A stretch of DNA of 64,000 nucleotides from Cliona cf. orientalis (Eukaryota > Porifera > Demospongiae > Clionaida > Clionaidae): assembly GCA_963930775.1 (NCBI GenBank), contig OZ005690.1, forward strand, positions 1,405,725-1,469,724, given 5' to 3'. The notes beneath the pieces were generated by a model. It saw nothing but the letters and a program-made list of their open reading frames with translations. It did no database searches and was not told the DNA's origin. Below, in pieces: positions 60,701 through 64,000 of the stretch (positions within the stretch are counted from its first letter, which is position 1; every line of letters starts with the position of its first letter). The position numbers were made by a program, and so were the translations under genes.

Positions 60701-61278
60701 CTGGTAGCTCAACCAAAGGTATACCCCGGTACCTGCACAGGATTTGCAGCATGAAAACATCTTAATGGGTATAATACATGACATCACATGACATCACCTT
60801 GAAGTTAAATTTTACTAATTTTACTACTGGTATAACACATCTGTGCCAGGATTCCATAATTTGCTGGGAATTTGAAACATGTTGTTGTGATGTATACGTA
60901 GCCAAGATGGCTGTTGATATCATATTGTTCTATAACATTATCACAGGTTTATACTTTATGCTCAATGGAATTGTGTACCTCAACAACAGTGCTGTCCCCC
61001 TCTTGGGTGTGGGGGAGAGAGACCACGCCCTCCAGTGTAGGACCAGCAGGGATGAGTGCTGTAAAGCCTTGCCAAACCGGTTTGGTGACTTTTACTATCC
61101 CAACGGAACTAAAGTCTTTAATGAAAAGTCAGGGTATGGGTTTTACCGCAACAGGGGTCAAAAGGTCATACATCTGAATCGGAGGGAGGGGGCGACTTCG
61201 CCTGCTGGGGAGTACAGGTGTGAGATACCTGATGCCGATGGAGAGATAAAGAGCATATTCATCAATTTGATGGAATAG
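57724..61278 (+). CDS. U4: intact secreted Ig-Ig-FN3-IgX protein, 482 aa
   Basis: Exons: leader 57724-57847, Ig1 57900-58157, Ig2 58440-58853, FN3a 60050-60285, FN3b 60452-60506, micro-exon 60571-60600, IgX 60947-61278. The sum is 483 codons, all in frame. Leader core VMLLFLVQSVPMV is a likely signal peptide. Ig1: SVRIRCGH..SWSK..GGLYRCVY. Ig2: CNFKQEITRVKL, FTCRTDQGASC, DAGIYEVVVEG (no F-strand Cys). FN3: VVWYSPED..GYEVRFYDP, GQWSNGVS. Micro-exon CNLKQMTIF differs from U1/U2 (CAR.QMSMF). IgX: HALQCRTSRDECC, FGDFYYPNGTKVF, GEYRCEIPDADG, end INLME. No membrane anchor. Convergent with the receptor gene, 403 bases away. Ligand and function unknown. Confidence 0.78.
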
Positions 61279-61434
61279 CTACTGCTATATAGTCTCAACA
61301 TTCAAAAGCTTACTAACTAGTAAGCTGTAAATTGTCATAAAATTTAATATTAAAAGCTAGTAAGCTATAAATTGTCATTTTTTATTTTATATTCCATCAG
61401 CTGTGAATTAGCTAACTGATATTTTTTGTATATA

Positions 61435-61437
<3 letters not shown>

Positions 61438-61472
<35 letters not shown>
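61438..61472. repeat. (CA)n microsatellite
   Basis: A (CA/AC) run of ~34 bases between U4 and the receptor's 3' end. Confidence 0.95.
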
Positions 61473-61474
<2 letters not shown>

Positions 61475-61681
61475 TATAGACAATTATCATGTGACATTAT
61501 TGTGAACTTTAACAATATTAAATTTTTAGGGGTGGATACATGCAAAAATTTTTTGAATGATCAATGCATTATACAACTTATTATTACAATCATTATTACA
61601 AAGGTAATTGCCAAAAATTCCATGAAATGAACAAAGTCATGACATTGTATTAAATTTAGTTTGATTGGGTCAGGTCAAAGT

Positions 61682-63473
61682 TCAACATGTCGACTCGCAA
61701 CTCTCCGATGATCCGTGTCTGACTCTGCCCTCCCCTCTCTCGCCAATCTCAAGCTCCGTCGATGCTGTACAGTCGCTCAGCGCATCATGTGACCCGTCTC
61801 TACTACTTCTCTCGCTACCGGTACCATGGGGCTCCACCTCCATGACAACGCTATAATTAGGGGGTGGAGTCAACCCCGCCCCCTCTCCTTCCCCATCTTC
61901 CATGGTGGCTTGCACTGTGATCACCTCGGAGGAAATTGGAGGGTACTTCCCCTTGTGTCCCGTTGCCGTGCCGACGCTCACACTAGTGGGTCGACTGGGG
62001 ACCACTACGCGCACCGTGGGAACGTCCTCTGTCGTCACGGTGGAACGAGGCGGTAATGGTGGGGGCTCCTCCTCTTTGGGGAGACTGGGATCAAAATGCA
62101 CCCCTCTCTCGCACGACTTTCCTCTCGATTTTGACTGACTCGATCTGTTTGGTTTGCTAGGCTTTCTACTCGTCAGGGGTGACTGTTCCCCAGCTGAAGA
62201 TCCGGTATCCGATGTTCCCGATCCTGTATCCAATGACGACATACTCTTCTTTGGTGGGCGTGGTGGGGGCGTGGCCTCTTCTACTCCTCCTCCCACTGGT
62301 TTCTTACTCAAGTCCTCTTTAACGATTTCGACGACAACCTCGTCCGTAGTTCCAGGGGGAGGGGGAGCAGGGGGCTTCTGAGACGACAAAGACGGCTTCT
62401 TCAGGAGTGGAGAATCTGGAGTGGAGATTTTTCTCCTGGGCTGGGGCTTTGGTGGAAGCTGGTAGACCTCTGGCTCCTCCATGTACACGTTGGTGTTGGC
62501 TACATTCGTTGATGAGCGTTTCATGGAACTGGACGAATTTCGGTGGAAGTGGAAGCGATGTTTGCCGTGACCACTTCTCTCTTCCTCTTGCTGAACATGC
62601 TGTATACAAGAAATGAAAAACAATAATGGGTCAATACTAATGGTAGCTTTATCTTTTACAATTAATGCAGTTCCTAGATTGGGGTCAAGTATGCTGATTA
62701 AGTATGTACAGAGGCTAAAACAAAAATAACTGCGGTACTACGAAACATAAAAATAATATAACTATACTACACCTCCTAGATCTACCCTAGCATATTATAG
62801 TGCTAGTACCGTAGTTAATCGAATACAACGCATGATCCAATGTAATGCAAGAAATTAGCATTTTACAAATTCTCATATAAGGCCAAGCAAAATTGATTAT
62901 TAGTTTCTCATCCTATGTTCAGGAATTTCCCCAGGCGGGAGGGTGGCTTTTTATTTTATTTTTTGTCATGAATATCATTAAATGTCATCATGAATTTCAT
63001 TAAAAAAATGGGCGAGTCTATGACGTAATGCCTCATGCATTTTTTAATGATAGTTTTAATGATATTCATGAATTAAAATGTGGTCAGGCGGAGGAAAAAC
63101 TAGAGGCGGGCGGGGATGAGAAACTAATATTCAATTTTATTTGGCCTAAACATTTTTTTATATATGGAGTGATTGATAACATTTACCAGAAAAACGTGTG
63201 TTTTTCAAAATTGAAATTATTTTTTTTCCATGCATTGTATTAGGTTAAGTTCGGTATTTAAGATGACTACAAATAATATTGATTATAGTCTATGCCTTCT
63301 CGATCCTTACTTGTATATGCTGAGGTGGCTTGGGCCTAGTGGTGTTGTAGTTGTTTCTCTTTGGTAGTAGGTTGCCAATGACAGCCTCCGGGTTAGTGTT
63401 CGTATATGTACCGCTAACTCTCTGGGGGGAGCTCATCGAATTTAACTGCATGAGATGAGGGGGAAGGAGATAT

Positions 63474-63507
<34 letters not shown>

Positions 63508-64000
63508 GGGGGAGAACATTAGGTAATCATAAATACTAATAACTAGAACTTAAGATTGCATACATTGACCAAACTTCGCACATACTTTAGTCATTAAGTA
63601 GCTACATAAAAAATATGGAGATTATTTCTTGGCAACTAAAGCTTTCAATTCTTAGAACATTCACCTTTCCATAGGAAGCGTTGGAGAACTGCAGTCGCCT
63701 CATCGACTCCAACTGTCTCTGCTGACGCTCGTTACGGTCATTTTGTCTAATTAAAGGAAAGAAGAGTAATATTACATAGCACACAGCCACAATAATTATA
63801 GGCTACAATGAAACCTCAGAGATATCGATCAGGTAACACCATTAATTTTAATATTTCTAATTATGAGTACGCACCTCTTGATAATGACAGCGGTTACTAA
63901 GATAACCACAACGACAATGATAATCATGAAGATCGCTATGACGACCATTGAAGCAACAATCCCTATAAAAGAAAGTTTAGTATTTTTGATTGATATTCAT
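61682..64000 (-). CDS. Single-pass receptor, transmembrane and cytoplasmic part (5' part outside window)
   Basis: Minus-strand exons 63875-63962, 63665-63746, 63311-63445 and 61682-62599 join in one frame of 406 residues. The first gives a ~25-residue hydrophobic helix (VVIAIFMIIIVVVVILVTAVII) ended by KRQNDRNER, a typical stop-transfer. The tail is Ser/Pro-rich with class II SH3-type motifs (PPRPPK, PPLPPR), a PPAPPPPG stretch and Tyr sites NVYMEEPEVYQLPPKP and NYSVVMEV; the latter fits YxxV. No kinase, TIR or death domain. The tail thus looks like an adaptor-recruiting signalling tail. The ectodomain would lie beyond 64000 and cannot be judged. It converges on U4; pieces of its last exon follow U1 and U2. 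The acceptor at 63963 shows that the gene continues to the right. Confidence 0.75.
62881..63146. mobile_element. Harbinger-like MITE in a receptor intron
   Basis: 266 bases, ends GGCCAAGCAAAATTGATTATTAGTTTCTCATCC and inverse, TAA on both sides (62878-62880, 63147-63149). Inverted relative to the copy at 27102-27365. Confidence 0.85.
63474..63512. repeat. Poly-G run in a receptor intron
   Basis: More than 30 G, broken once by A. Near the acceptor side of the exon 63311-63445 (minus strand: a poly-C tract). Length may be unreliable. Confidence 0.9.

Noticed and set aside
61682..62623. ITIM/ITAM in the receptor tail
   Set aside because: EVYQLP and NVYMEE lack the residues required at -2 and +3; only NYSVVM fits a loose YxxV.

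Overview
This is a eukaryotic, metazoan window. It contains split genes with GT/AG introns, many short microsatellites and very many small transposable elements. The combination of a tandem Ig/FN3 gene family, compact introns and abundant MITEs with a Helitron makes a sponge (probably a demosponge) my best guess. That is an inference from family resemblance, not a demonstrated assignment.

Left part (1-20.5 kb): two paralogous five-exon RasGEF genes lie tail to tail. Gene A is on + (exons 358-534, 641-772, 868-992, 2624-2922, 3320-5355; 922 aa). Gene B is on - (exons 20133-20516, 19696-19827, 17918-18042, 15911-16156, 6087-7860; 886 aa). Exons 1-4 carry most of a CDC25-type exchange domain. 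The last exon of each encodes a very long, acidic and Ser-rich disordered stretch, followed by what looks like the final helix of the same domain. Gene B has an ~8 kb fourth intron that holds only repeats.

Middle and right part (20.8-61.3 kb): a tandem array on + of modular genes encoding predicted secreted proteins. The order is leader exon, Ig-like domain 1, Ig-like domain 2, FN3 domain (two exons), a 30-base micro-exon, and a Cys-rich Ig-like terminal domain (called IgX here). Units U2 (28728-35327, 481 aa) and U4 (57724-61278, 482 aa) have open frames across every predicted splice. U1 (20854-26625) and U3 (38052-40887, with its displaced last exon at 56806) are broken. The array also holds ten copies or fragments of the leader exon, several Ig fragments, and an in-frame chimeric exon (56806-57095) that joins IgX to FN3. 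U1/U2 share intron sequence with each other, and U3/U4 do likewise, so the array grew by successive duplication.

Right end (61.7-64 kb, -): the 3' part of a single-pass receptor gene, with a transmembrane exon and a ~378-residue Pro-rich, Tyr-containing cytoplasmic tail. Its ectodomain lies outside the window. Remnants of its tail exon follow U1 and U2 in the same convergent orientation, so the ancestral duplicated block probably held both a secreted Ig/FN3 gene and the receptor tail.

The 41-57 kb stretch is mostly nested mobile DNA that expanded one intron of U3. It includes a 4.7 kb element with a TTA target duplication, arrays of a ~0.4 kb ACACTAAG element, and two 2-3 kb relatives. A polymorphic or rapidly evolving recognition locus (allorecognition or immune type) is the most interesting reading of the Ig array. 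It remains a hypothesis.
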